This document shows, piece by piece, positions 26,237-36,944 of a stretch of DNA of 64,000 nt (positions within the stretch are counted from its first letter, which is position 1; every line of letters begins with the position of its first letter). Under the pieces are notes generated by a model. It did not search any database and was not told the origin of the DNA. It saw nothing but the letters and a program-made list of their open reading frames with translations. The translations under genes and the position numbers were made by a program. Source of the DNA: Physcomitrium patens (taxonomy: Eukaryota; Streptophyta; Bryopsida; Funariales; Funariaceae); contig NC_037271.1 of assembly GCF_000002425.4 (NCBI RefSeq), positions 3,807,563-3,871,562 on the forward strand, written 5' to 3'.

Positions 26237-26704
26237 TAAGACAAAATATATATATTTGTGTGCAGAATTGAGGTAATAATGAACAAAGAACATTGAAATA
26301 AAATTTGTAGATACAAATTAAATTTTGAGATTGCAAATACAAATCAGGCATGAACTCCTTTTGTTGAGAATTGGTTGAAAAGTAGATTTAATGAATCAAC
26401 GCATGCGGGATAAATAAGGTGATTAGCAAAAGCATGATTCGAACAGTGCTACATGTAACGAGCCAATGCAAACAGTAAACTGAATGGGGTATGTATTTGC
26501 ATATCTACTAGAAGTTATTTATTTGTTTGTTTCAAGTGTGGGTGTAAGAGAGATACCAATTGAAAACAGCAATCTATCACAATATGTGTAGGGGCAAGCA
26601 CCAAAATTAACAACACCAAGATACACACACAAACACACGAGGTCCACGTCGATCAGAAGTAGAATATTTTGTATAAATTATTAAAATTGTTCTGAGGTGT
26701 CAAA
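25857..26704. other. Intergenic DNA with a TA microsatellite
   Basis: A TA run lies at about 26205-26232. From about 26390 the composition becomes less AT-rich, leading into the tRNA-like sequence. No gene is supported. Confidence 0.4.
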
Positions 26705-26776
26705 ATCAGAGTGGCGCAGCGGAAGCTTGGTGGGCCCATGACTCACAGGTCCGAGGATCAAAATCTCGCTCTGATA
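26705..26776 (+). tRNA. Initiator tRNA-Met (CAT)-like, possibly decayed
   Basis: The 72-nt sequence follows plant initiator tRNA-Met closely. The acceptor stem ATCAGAG pairs with CTCTGAT, and the discriminator is A. The D-arm reads GTGGCGCAGCGGAAGC. The anticodon stem-loop GTGGGCCCATGACTCAC has anticodon CAT. The T-stem CGAGG pairs with TCTCG, with one wobble. Compared with the usual plant sequence, from memory, the loop has G instead of A just 3' of the anticodon. The T-stem also differs but stays paired, and the internal B box has GGATCAAAA rather than GGATCGAAA. All stems still pair, but the changed loop and B box make it likely to be a degenerate copy. Confidence 0.8.
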
Positions 26777-27470
26777 TTACAGAGAACTTTGCTTCCGGGA
26801 CATTTTCATGGTTGCCTGCCACAAACTTTCGAGACTGACATTTGACAGCAACTGTCGATGCTATCCTTTATTGCTTCTGCCTAAGAGAGGGACCTGTGAT
26901 TGAAATTTTTGGAGTAAATATTTTTCATTACAAGGGATCTCGGTATTTTCCTGTCCAGTTCAAGAACGACTTCCGAGAATTCTTAACCGGTATATAAATA
27001 TGAAATTTGAGGCACGGTTGCGATTGAAAAATTGAGAGATGGGCCACGCAGAAATGAATCTGAGCAGCATGATCTAGAAGAATGAGGCCGTGCTTCTATT
27101 CGCAATTTTGACAGCCGTATGAAAAAATTGCAGAAAATTACATTCATCAATTGAGAGGCCACACAGGTTTCATTCACACGATCGTGGAGAATATTATCCA
27201 AGGACCGTTCCAGCACTGCGCAGATTCAGGTAAGACTCAAAAATATCATAAAATCAAATTCAGCGTAGACTCTAGCAAAGAACTTAAAATTGAACAGAAG
27301 CAGGGAGCGCAACCGACACCAATTGTATAATTCGTCACAAGTGCTCATATACCCAGCTCAAAATGATGAAATAGAGTACCAGAAAAATGTGTGCTATTGA
27401 CACCACATCTAATTTAGTGCAAAGGACAAATGAAACCGTGCAACCAATAGACCACAACAGAAGAGTTGTC
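26777..27470. other. GC-richer unique DNA after the tRNA, no gene found
   Basis: The composition resembles host-gene surroundings, not the repeats. The only open frame of note (26983-27216, minus) shows no motif. It may be an eroded gene or a regulatory region. Confidence 0.3.
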
Positions 27471-27765
27471 GAGACTAAAAGCACCATAAGCATGGGGACC
27501 TTCGGAGGCGTGTGAGGAGCCTGCCTACTCTAAGCACGGAGTTGCCAGCGGGATCTCGCCGAAGGGTCAGGCGGGCAACTGAGCAGCGTTCACTCCCCGC
27601 TCTGTGTAGTGGAGGGATAACGGGCCTGAATGTTCTGCGCAGATCACCCTGCCCGACATGCATCTTTCGTCTTCCTTCCTTCCTTTCCTTCCCCATCCCC
27701 ACCCCCTCCTCTGTTCCCTTTCTCCTTTCACGTTTCTCACCCATTTTTACAATCTTGCAATAACA
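27471..27765. other. GC-rich island with a pyrimidine tract
   Basis: This is one of the most GC-rich stretches in the window, followed by a C/T tract (about 27665-27740, CTTCC and CCCC runs). Both strands have open frames (27475-27744 minus, 27512-27763 plus), which follow from the composition. It could be a 5' UTR or promoter of a lost or unrecognised gene. I cannot assign one. Confidence 0.3.
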
Positions 27766-28700
27766 ATCTCATGAATGGAAGGTACTATCTTACAAAGGTG
27801 CCACACAATTATAGAATATCTTCCTCAAACAACTCATTAGCCAATGTCATGGCTTCTGTAAAAGTCATGTCATAAAAGTCTTCTCTATGTTATACAACTA
27901 GTTCTCAAGCTCATAGTTTGAAAGAAACTCAACATCCATGATGCTCCAGTACCATCCATACCAATTCCAAACATCTTTAGAATCTTCTCCAATTTTGTTG
28001 GTTCACAACAAGAAGTTGTTGTTTTAATTGTTTTTATCTTTTTTTATTCATTTTTTATTTTATAATTTCTTTTTTTGAAAGAAAGTAATTCAATCCTATT
28101 ATAAAAATCCTATACACCTTCACAATAATATAATCACTTCATTAATCTTTCTTTGGTGCATGCTTGCAATTTTTATTTTTATTTTTTTACTTATTTGTAT
28201 TCCACCAAATTGAACACTCCATTGGAAGTCTTCCAATAATGCAATGGTTTGTTGTATTATATAAACTCAAATTGTATCAAATATGTTCCTAGATATAACA
28301 ATTTTTGATTTTCTAAAAATTTGTAATTACACACTATGGAACCTAATCATTTCTTTATCTTTCTATATGTTTAATACATATTGCTTGATTATGATGGTAG
28401 ATGACTTCATGTATAAATTTTGTGATGATATTATACCTAATGATATTGTTTCTTATAAAATAATCTAGAATTATATTAAATGTTTGATCTTTTATATGTT
28501 GGTTGTATAATTGCATATTTTTTTGTTAAGGTTCACATAATTAGAAGAACTTCATAGCAAGAAGATAAAAAGATAAGATAGTCAACCTATTCCAAAATAA
28601 ATTATTTTTTTAATTATTAAATTTTTTTATTTTTTTATTATTTTATTTCTTTATTTTAATACTTTATTTAAAACTAAGATATATTATAAATTAAAACATT
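27766..28700. other. AT-rich DNA, possible retroelement debris
   Basis: The minus-strand translation near 27780-28010 has a Gag-like flavour (tryptophan-rich text) but no firm motif. The rest, including the open frame at 28283-28468, is unclassified. Confidence 0.25.
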
Positions 28701-28704
28701 AAAA

Positions 28705-29014
28705 TTATGTATTTAAAAGTCATAGATAGTTGTTTGTTGTCCTTTAGAAATGTTAATGATAAATCTATTTCCAAAGATGAAGCAATACATGGTCATAATA
28801 GCTTAGTGATATTTGAGATTATTAGATGTCTTTTAACAAATCTATCTTACAATTATAGTGGCTAGAATAGTATAATCTTTAAATAGATTAAATTTCTTAT
28901 AATCTTGATTTTTTTTTATAGCATAATTCAAATTTTTATTAATCAAGTAAAAACTCATAAGTCTAATACAACCAAATCTTTATTGATAAGTATAAGATCT
29001 TTCATATATGATGC
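28705..29014 (+). mobile_element. Remnant F, piece 1 (protease region)
   Basis: GTCATAGATAGTTGTTTGTT, CTTTAGAAATGTTA and TTTATTGATAAGTATAAGAT match element C at 59106-59385 in the same order. It is the left piece of an old plus-strand chromodomain gypsy, interrupted at 29014 by element B. It has many breaks and is very old. Confidence 0.7.
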
Positions 29015-29557
29015 TGTCAAGGACACAAACTAGAAGAAGATACATAAACTTGTGGAATCTATGTCAAAAGAAAAGTGACAAAATAAAAGAAAGTATGTAT
29101 ATTCAAGGAAGAATTGGAATGGCTATTGCCAAAGACTAGAAAACATAAGACTCTTGAAACTAGACTAAAAGCAAGAAAGAAATTGACAAGAGTAAGGAAG
29201 ACCTCATTCTTACCTCTATATATACTATTTAACTAAGAACTATATGGCGAATGCTATAGGACCTCTAATACACGTCCAACTTACAAGACACATGTCTAAT
29301 TTAGAAGGCAAGCTTCCTAGGTGTGCACCATATATCCAACTTGTACTACAAGTAGTCAACATGTTGAGACGTGGCTTCCTTGTTGGCTAAGTTTTCAACC
29401 TATCAATCACCTATAGACATGTATACAGGCAAAGTAGCATCTATGAAGCTTTTAGGAAGCTTTCGATAAGATATTATCATATTTATCTATTTTGACTTAT
29501 TTTTAGCTATTCTTATTATCTAAATAATTATTAGAATAAACATGTATGTCTGTGATA
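29015..29557 (-). repeat. Element B 3' LTR
   Basis: 543 bp, homologous to 33501-34043 and more distantly to the LTRs of C and G. It holds a TATA-like TATATATAC near 29218-29226 and a single GAAGC-TTTTAG-GAAGC pair near 29446-29465. Confidence 0.88.
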
Positions 29558-29569
29558 TTACTCCTCCTT

Positions 29570-30240
29570 CTAGAGACGAGTTCCATAAAGAATAGTGATT
29601 ACGTATTAATAAAGTTCAAGACATACCAAACTATATTTATCATGTACTCTGATTTTTATTCTTTTGTCTGATATAATATCCCTCGGTAATCCATGATAGT
29701 GATAGATGTTGTTAAGAAAGAGTTTAGCTATTCTTTCACTTGTGATAGATTTTGTATATAGTACAAAACAAGCCATCTTGATGAAACAATCTACAATCAC
29801 AAATATGGAATCATATAAACTTGAAATTGGAAGATCCATAATAAAATCTATAGAGACAAAAGACCATAGATATTCTAATCTAGATAATGGTTAGAAGAAT
29901 CCATAAGGTCAATAATGAAGAGTTTTTGATCTTGAAAAAATATCACATATCTACACAAATTCTTTAATAGCCTTCCATATTTGAAGCCACTAAAAATCTT
30001 TAGATATAAGTTTTAAAGTCTTATTATATCTTAAATGTCCTACTGTAGAAAAATTGTGATGAGCTTCTAAAGCACGTAATTGTGCTTCTCCTTTTGGAAC
30101 ATATAAGTATCTTTCAAAATAGAGTAGGTTCTCCATAAATTCAAACTTGGAAGTATATTGAGACTTAGAATTTTTTTTTTTTAATATCATGAACAAGAAG
30201 GTTTGAGGACATACTTGCTTGGATCTGCTTGAAAAAAGTC
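29570..30240 (-). mobile_element. Element B integrase region
   Basis: On the minus strand, MDLPISSLYDSIFVIVDCF and AKLFLNNIYHYHGLPRDIIS (integrase core) follow an upstream HHCC-like block (HHNFSTVGHLRYNKTLKLIS). These match A and C. The region is broken. Confidence 0.75.
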
Positions 30241-30349
30241 AAATCAATAGTCAATGTTGATTTCATTGCTAGGAATTGAAATTTTTCTAACTTCAATAAA
30301 ATTATCTTTTGTTAGTCAAAAGTTGCTTCTCCTTCTTTTGATGTAAGAT

Positions 30350-32300
30350 AAGAATGTCTAGAAATGACATTAGACAAACCTTATTATTTTCTTGGCCTAT
30401 AAGTAATATTGAACTTGAATCTTGATAAAGACATGCTCTAATGAGCTTGGCAATGAATTAAAATACGTATTGACATGAAATATTTGAGATTCTTGTGATT
30501 TGTATATACGATTACTAGATTTGAAGCACCTTCTAAATAATGACTCCATTCTTGAAAAGAATCCATGATTGCAAGAATTTCTTTATTGTGGATCTCATAA
30601 TTAATCTTGGCTACTAAAATTTTTTTTAAATGAAAAGCTATTAGATGAAATTTGTCATCTACTCCTATTTATAAGAAGATTGCACTCAAGGCAAAATTAG
30701 ATGCATTTGTCTCTATAAAAAATGCTTTGAAAAAGTCAATGCAATGCAAGATTGGTATAAAAATACAAGCTTTCTTCAAAGCTTCAAATGATGCTTTTGC
30801 TTCTTTACTCTACTCAAGCTTGTCTTTACAAGTTAAGCATGTAAATGGTACTATAACTTGAGAAAAGTTCTTGATAAAGATCTGATAGTAATTGAAAAAT
30901 TTTAAAAAATATTATACATCTCTTATCATTTTTGAAATCTTTCAATCCTTGATTGAGTGATTTTTTTTTTTGGATCCATCATTAGACCATTGTTTGAAAT
31001 GATGTATCCCAAGAAATCAACTTGAATAGTATAGAATATACACTTTTCCATCTTGGCATATAATCCCACATTTTTTAGTTTTTGTAACTCACAACAAACA
31101 TGAACTTCATATTCTTCTACATTCTTAGAGTAGATTAAAATGTTGTCTAAGTAATAAACAATAAAATCATCTAGAAATTCAAAAAAAAATATCATTCATA
31201 AAATGTTGAAAAGCAGGTGGTGCATTCGTGACTCCAAAAGACATGAAAATATATTCAAAGTGTCCATTCCTTATTTGAAATGTAGTCTTTCATTCATCTC
31301 CTTCGTTAATGCAGACCAGATTGTACTCTCTTTGTAGATCTATTTTTGTATAGAACTTAGCTTGATTCAATTGATTGAAAAGTGTAGATATCAAAGGTAG
31401 AGGGTATCTATTCTTGATAGTAATCTTATTGAGTCCTTGATAATTCACACACATTTATAATGATTCATCTTTTTTCTTCACAAATAAGATAAGAGCTCTT
31501 GTAGGAGATTTTAAATGGCATATGAAATTCTTAGCAAAATTTTCAACAATATATTTTTTGAATTTAGCCAACTCATTTTATAATAAACTATAGATTGGAC
31601 CAAATTGCAACTGAATTCCTTCTTTAAGATTGATTGAGCAATCATATAAATGTTGCTCTGGGAGAATATTTACATTCTTCTTCTCAAAAATAAGTTAAAA
31701 ATCTTGATATTGACTTGGGATTTCAATTAAAATCTTTTCATCATTTAAATAGATGTGGCATAAATAATAAAAGAGAATCCTTCTTATGCAGCATGCAAAA
31801 AAGCTTTTGCACCTTCAAGTACAGGTTTGGCTACACTAGATTCATGGCTTTCTATTGGATTAGAAATTTTTTTAATAATATTTGAAAAAAAATCAAATTT
31901 ACAAGAAATCCAATCTATCACAAAATTATGTTTTTTTTAGCAATGATAAACCTAAAATAATTAGATTAGAGGGAGATCTAATTATATTAAAAATTATGCA
32001 ACTATTATGACCATTTATTACTACATCTATAGGAAGTATTTCATGAGTAATATTTTTAGAAGATAACGGATGACCATCTATGACTTCTACTTATATGGAT
32101 TTAGTTTTTAGTATTAAATATGTATTATGACTTTGAATAAATTCTTCAACTAAAAAATAAGTTGAGGCTCTTGAATCTATTATGGTAGAGGCTTTGTGAT
32201 TATTAGATCCTAAATGTACATCTATTGTAAAGCAAGAAGAAGGTTTTGAGGAGAGAATAGGACCTTCATTAAAAATTGTATAAGATTTTAACTGCATGGT
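30350..32300 (-). mobile_element. Element B protease, RT and RNase H region
   Basis: On the minus strand, the RT segment LDDFIVYYLDNILIYSKN lies near 31120-31170. An IDRATTYFLVEEF-like protease stretch lies near 32130-32240 and RNase H text near 30500-30720. The order and wording match element C. It has many breaks. Confidence 0.78.
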
Positions 32301-32329
32301 CCCTATTATAGCTCAACAAATTTGTTTTT

Positions 32330-33280
32330 TGACATGTTTTCATCTTTGAGAGCAGTATTCCTCATCTTGTAGTTATGTTGTTTCTTTGGACAATATTGAG
32401 TAATGTGTTTAGCTTTTCCACAATATAAACATAGTCCTTCTTGACAAAGATGAGCCTTTTCTTGTTTGATAAGAGATTTAAAATGTACTGCATTAATTTA
32501 CATGTCTTCTACTTTCAAATGTTTGGATTGAGAAGTCGTTGGTGTCGTCATTAAATTGTAATAACGTTGAGAATCTCTTGTGGAATTCTTAGATTGAAAT
32601 TCAAAAAGATGATTATCACATTTCACAACAAAGTCAATTGCTTGACTCAATGTTTAAGGATCAGATAAATTGAGCATCAATTTCTTTACTTCATATTGTA
32701 AACCGTAGAAAAATTGGTAGATGAGTGCTGCATCATCTCACTTGATATCTATCACTAATTATTGAAATTATAAAGCATATAATGTTACTAATCGATTACT
32801 TTGTTGTAAGATATAAATCTTGTTGGTTGTAATACGGATTACATCATGTTCTTCATACATAGATCAAAACTCTACTAAGAATGCTTTCAAATTATTCAAT
32901 ATTGAATCATGTCATTCAAGAAATGATGAAAACCATGATAAAGCAGAACTTGAAAGTAGTGTTCCAATAAACTTAACTTGTGATCCTTGAATTGGATAAC
33001 TTTGAGGTTGTAGTTCAATCACTAGTTGTACATGATTAATGAATCCTTGAAACTTAGATCTTATGCCATCAAACTTCTCAGGCAATTTAATTTTTGATTT
33101 CTTAAAACTTGAATGGTGTTCTATTGTAGGAGTAGTAGTATGGCTTGGTGTAGATGTTGAAGCAACTCCAATCATCTCTATATCTTCATTGCCTAATAAT
33201 CTTGTTGCTCCTTACAGCGGTAGACTGAGTTGATGCATTGCAAGCAATAATTCTCTCATTTGCTCTTACATTTGAGCCAT
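32330..33280 (-). mobile_element. Element B gag region
   Basis: On the minus strand, KIKLPEKFDGIRSKFQGFIN, SALSWFSSFLE and a CCHC-type knuckle near 32400-32440 correspond to the Gag region of C and A. It is broken. Confidence 0.75.
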
Positions 33281-33482
33281 TGCACTTTTCATTTCAACAA
33301 GCTCTGCCATGCTAGCACAATAAAAAGAAAGGTGTCTATTCTCAAAGAATATAATACTCAAGAATAATAATAAAAAAATATATAGAAATAAAATCAATTT
33401 AAAAGAAGGTAATCCGTAACTTCTAATATACTTATATTTTATCAAGAAAAAGAGATAATCTACTCTTAATCAAGAATAGACA

Positions 33483-33494
33483 AAGCTTTGATAT
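33483..33494 (-). other. Element B primer binding site
   Basis: AATATCAAAGCT on the minus strand begins about 6 bp from the LTR edge. It corresponds, with transitions, to the tRNA-iMet complementary site TATCAGAGCT. Confidence 0.55.
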
Positions 33495-33500
33495 TGTATG

Positions 33501-34043
33501 TATCAAAGACACAAACTGGAAGAAGATACATAAACTTGTAGAATTTGTGTCAAAAAGAAAGTGACAAAATAGAAAAAAGTATGTATATTCAAGGAAGAAT
33601 TGGAATGACTATTGTCAAAGAATAGAAAACATAAGACTCTTGAAACTAGACTAAAAGCAAGAAAGGAGTTGACAAGAGTGAAGAAGGCCTGACTCTTGCC
33701 TCTATATATACTATTTAACTAAGAACTATGTAACGAATGCTATAGGACCTCTAATATACGTCCAACTTACAAGGAACATGTCTAATTTAGAAGGCAAGGT
33801 TCCTAGGTGTGCACCATATGTCCAACTTGTATTATAAGTGGTCAACATGTCGACATGTAGCCTCCTTGTTGGCCAAGTTTTCAACCTATCAATCACCTAT
33901 AGACATGTTTAAAGGCAAAGCAAGATCTATGAAGCTTCTAGGAAGCTTTCGACAAGATATTATCATATTTATCCATTTTGACTTACTTCTAGTTTTTTAT
34001 ATTATCTAGATAATTATTAAGGTTAATATGTATGTCCATGACA
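33501..34043 (-). repeat. Element B 5' LTR
   Basis: It is the 543-bp partner of 29015-29557. In element orientation it starts TGTCATGGACATACATATTA and ends TTTGATA. It contains GAAGCTTCTAGGAAGCTTTC at 33937-33956, a paired GAAGC-type motif related to, but less regular than, the heat-shock arrays of A. Confidence 0.88.
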
Positions 34044-34343
34044 AGTACAAATGAAGGATCATCTTTTGTTATTTTGGCCACACCTATTTCTAATAGTGAA
34101 AAGACTTTATGTGGCATTCTAAGCTAATATAAGATTATCAAGACGTTTTTAAAAAGAAGAATGAAGATATTTTTTTAAATCTTTATCTATATAATTACTT
34201 AATTGAATTTTAAGAAGAAATTCAACTGCAATTTGGACTAATCTATAGCCTATTATAAATCTAGTTAATTATCTATAAGGAATATATTTATAAAATCTTT
34301 GCAAAGAATTTTATATGTCATTTAAAATTTCCAACATAGTCTT
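34044..34343 (+). mobile_element. Remnant F, piece 2 (protease to early RT)
   Basis: GAAGGATCATCTTTTGTTAT, CCACACCTATTTCTAATAGT and AAGACGTTTTTAAAAAGAAG match C at 59410-59520 and continue to C's position near 59690. It lies between elements B and D and is interrupted at 34343 by D. Confidence 0.75.
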
Positions 34344-36872
34344 TGTTGTTCTCATTGTATTCAAGCTTCAATATACCAAAGCAATTGAATTAATAGAAGT
34401 ATATTTGAACATGGGAAAAGACTGGTTATATGAATTGACTCTATTAGTGTCACAATTAATTGTACTGTGGCTATGTGAAATCAATTATCAAACTACAAAA
34501 CACCAAGGCTTACTACTTCCATCTTAATTCAACCCATAATCCATTCTACGACTATCAATTCAACAATACTTCCATATTCTTATCTGTTTTCGTATAACGT
34601 GCTATCTAGCTTGAGAACGCATCAAGCATTTGGTTGTGGAAGATAAAATGATATTTTGCAAGTATCCAAGTAATCTAGTGGATTTCAACTATCTAAATAC
34701 AAACTATTTTGGATTTCAATATAAAAGCTTAATCCTAATACAAAGTACTTAGAATACTATTTTTAATAGCTTTTGGATATTATAAGCATAGATTTTTTTG
34801 TTATTTTTTATTTCTATTTCTATTTTATTTATTTATTTATTATTTTATTTTTTATTTTTTAAAATTCTAACCCTAGACAGCGAGCCTCGGCAAGCTGTAA
34901 TTCTCAATCTGACCGTGCGATTGTTGTGAGACTTCTACCACTAGTATCTTTATAAGTCTTCTAAATGCTCAAGAAGTTTAATTCAATCCAACATATAGAT
35001 TACAAGAAAACATCGTAAATCCATGCTGAAGTTCCTTGACCTCTGCCTAGAAGGTTGATGATGAACTTTAACTTACAATTTCTCCTTCTCTGACTGTTAA
35101 TTCTCATTCAAACTTTGTGTGCAACTCCATCTTTGAGTCCTCGACTTACTATGTCAAATTTACCTTATTCCAGGTGATAGATCTCAGATATTATAAAAAT
35201 CCTAAACAACTTCAATATGCCATTTTTTGATACCTCTTTATACTAATGAGTAAATATCTTCTATCCATATCGTAAGATTCACACAAATTTTTGCATGCAC
35301 TTAGTATATTCAACCATCTAGACACTTCTAACATTTCAACCACAAATGTCTCTGTAATTTTATAAAACAGTCAAGAGTACTAGCCTTTACTTTATTGTAA
35401 AATCCAATTCACCAATACAAACATTGATTTTGAGCAACGATTGAAAAGTCCTCCTAAACCCAATGAAATTCAATTCTACACCTTTCGAAGGAGCTTGAAA
35501 CTAGCTCTCCGACCCCAAAATCTTGATCTCTAAATGCCTTCTTCTTTTTCCTCTCCTTTCTTTTAACTCCGTGAGGTCTTCAATTCTTCCGCCCTGGACT
35601 ACAAATTGGAACTGCAGACCTGCCTCCATGGAAAGGACGTTTCTTTGAAATGACATAGAAAATGAAACAACTTAAAATGAAACCAAAGCCTCCGTATTCG
35701 GGACCTCATTCGGTTGTCCAATCGAGTTAGGTCTCATAATGGGTAAGAGGCCCATACCAGGACCTTGATTGGATGTCCCTGTAATTGGATCAAATTGGCC
35801 CTTTATATCAGACTCACCTGAATATTGAATTAGTCTTTTCTCTTTTTATCAACTCTTAGTAAGAATAGCTCGGACTTATTCCACCTGATTTATTGGAGAA
35901 TCTTAAGGACCTCGATTTATCCCCTCAATTTTTTCTTGGCTTTAGATCTGTTGATTTTGACTATTGAAATTGAATGGAGCATTACATTGTTGATAAGTAT
36001 GCCCTGACTACTTGCTATTCCCACACACTGGCACGTAATTGTCACTGGCTCTGGGATTGAAACATTTACTTGTATAATGATCAATCTGTCTGCAACGAAA
36101 ACAATGAAGTAGTTTTTTTGTACCCCCATCAGGCATATTGGGTGTCTCCATTGGTATATACTTACTAGGCTTGTTCCATGTAGGGTTAGAAAATGATCTT
36201 GGTTGTCCCGTTGGTACGGGGGGTATTTGGTTCGATGATGCCGGTAGAGCATACACTATTGTCACATTCGGTTGTATAGCTTGCAATGGGGTGACATTAA
36301 CTGGTCATTGAATATTGACACTAGAATTGTCCACTGCTTCTAACATCCAAGATGACTAAATATTAATAAATCTTTTCTATTTATATTTTCACCATATAAT
36401 CGTGTTGCAATATGACACCGTTCATCTCCCACTTACTGTCTTTATAGTTTATGTATATTCAATTACTAATCACCAGCTTACCTATTGTAGTCAATTTCTC
36501 AATTCATTACACAAAATTCAATATCTCGGCTTACAACTCTCACAGTCTGGCACTCCAGACTAACTTCTTAGTATTCAGAAACTATCCATTATTCGTCTAC
36601 AACATAGAAATAAAAAGAGGTAGTACCAAGCTTGCCCCGACTTACGACTCTCACAGTTTGGCCCCGATCTCCTTTCCTCAACCTCTTTATCTTATCAAAA
36701 AGATGATCCGTCAGCCAACGGATTCTTAAGGTTATGACCCTTTGAATTCTTAACCATTTGTTCTACTAACAACATACTATTACCAACTAAATTGTCTAAC
36801 CATCAGTGTAATTCTTAAGGTTATCAATAACCAATTAATAACTTACTACTAAGTTTATTTACCTATTCTACA
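34344..36872 (-). repeat. Element D 3' LTR, split by E copy 1
   Basis: Pieces 34344-34588 and 36418-36872 together match the intact LTR at 46618-47313. Landmarks are TGTTGTTCTCATTGTATTC at the left end, TTCATCTCCCACTTACT after the insertion and TTTACCTATTCTACA at the right end. Confidence 0.88.
34589..36417 (-). repeat. E repeat copy 1 (1.8 kb) in the D LTR
   Basis: It has clean junctions in the D LTR with 5-bp duplications CTGTT and CCGTT. The element ends are inverted relatives: TGTCATATTGC at one end and GTTATACGAA, for consensus GTAATATGAC, at the other. Near its 5' end it has a zinc-knuckle Gag fragment (CFRCRQIDHYTSKC, 36040-36090 minus) that also occurs, with about 650 bp around it, in element D (44390-45000). 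The remaining 1.1 kb is non-coding with an A/T-simple stretch. It is best seen as a long solo LTR or a non-autonomous derivative of a D-like family that took up gag sequence. Confidence 0.7.
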
Positions 36873-36944
36873 TAGCTCCACTCCTAATTTTGTAGTGCCC
36901 TCGCAAATATTATTTAGCCTCAACTTATAAAGACTTAGCAACAT

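Larger units (their letters stand above)
29015..34043 (-). mobile_element. Element B: chromodomain-family Ty3/gypsy
   Basis: Two 543-bp LTRs (29015-29557 and 33501-34043), about 90 percent identical by eye, bracket a minus-strand gag, protease, RT, RNase H and partial integrase region of the same family as C. The inner part is shorter than C's. The flanking 5-mers (GATGC and AGTAC) differ only by transitions, so they fit a decayed target duplication. Across the insertion, F's sequence continues as expected from C. It has many breaks and is clearly older than A. Confidence 0.88.
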
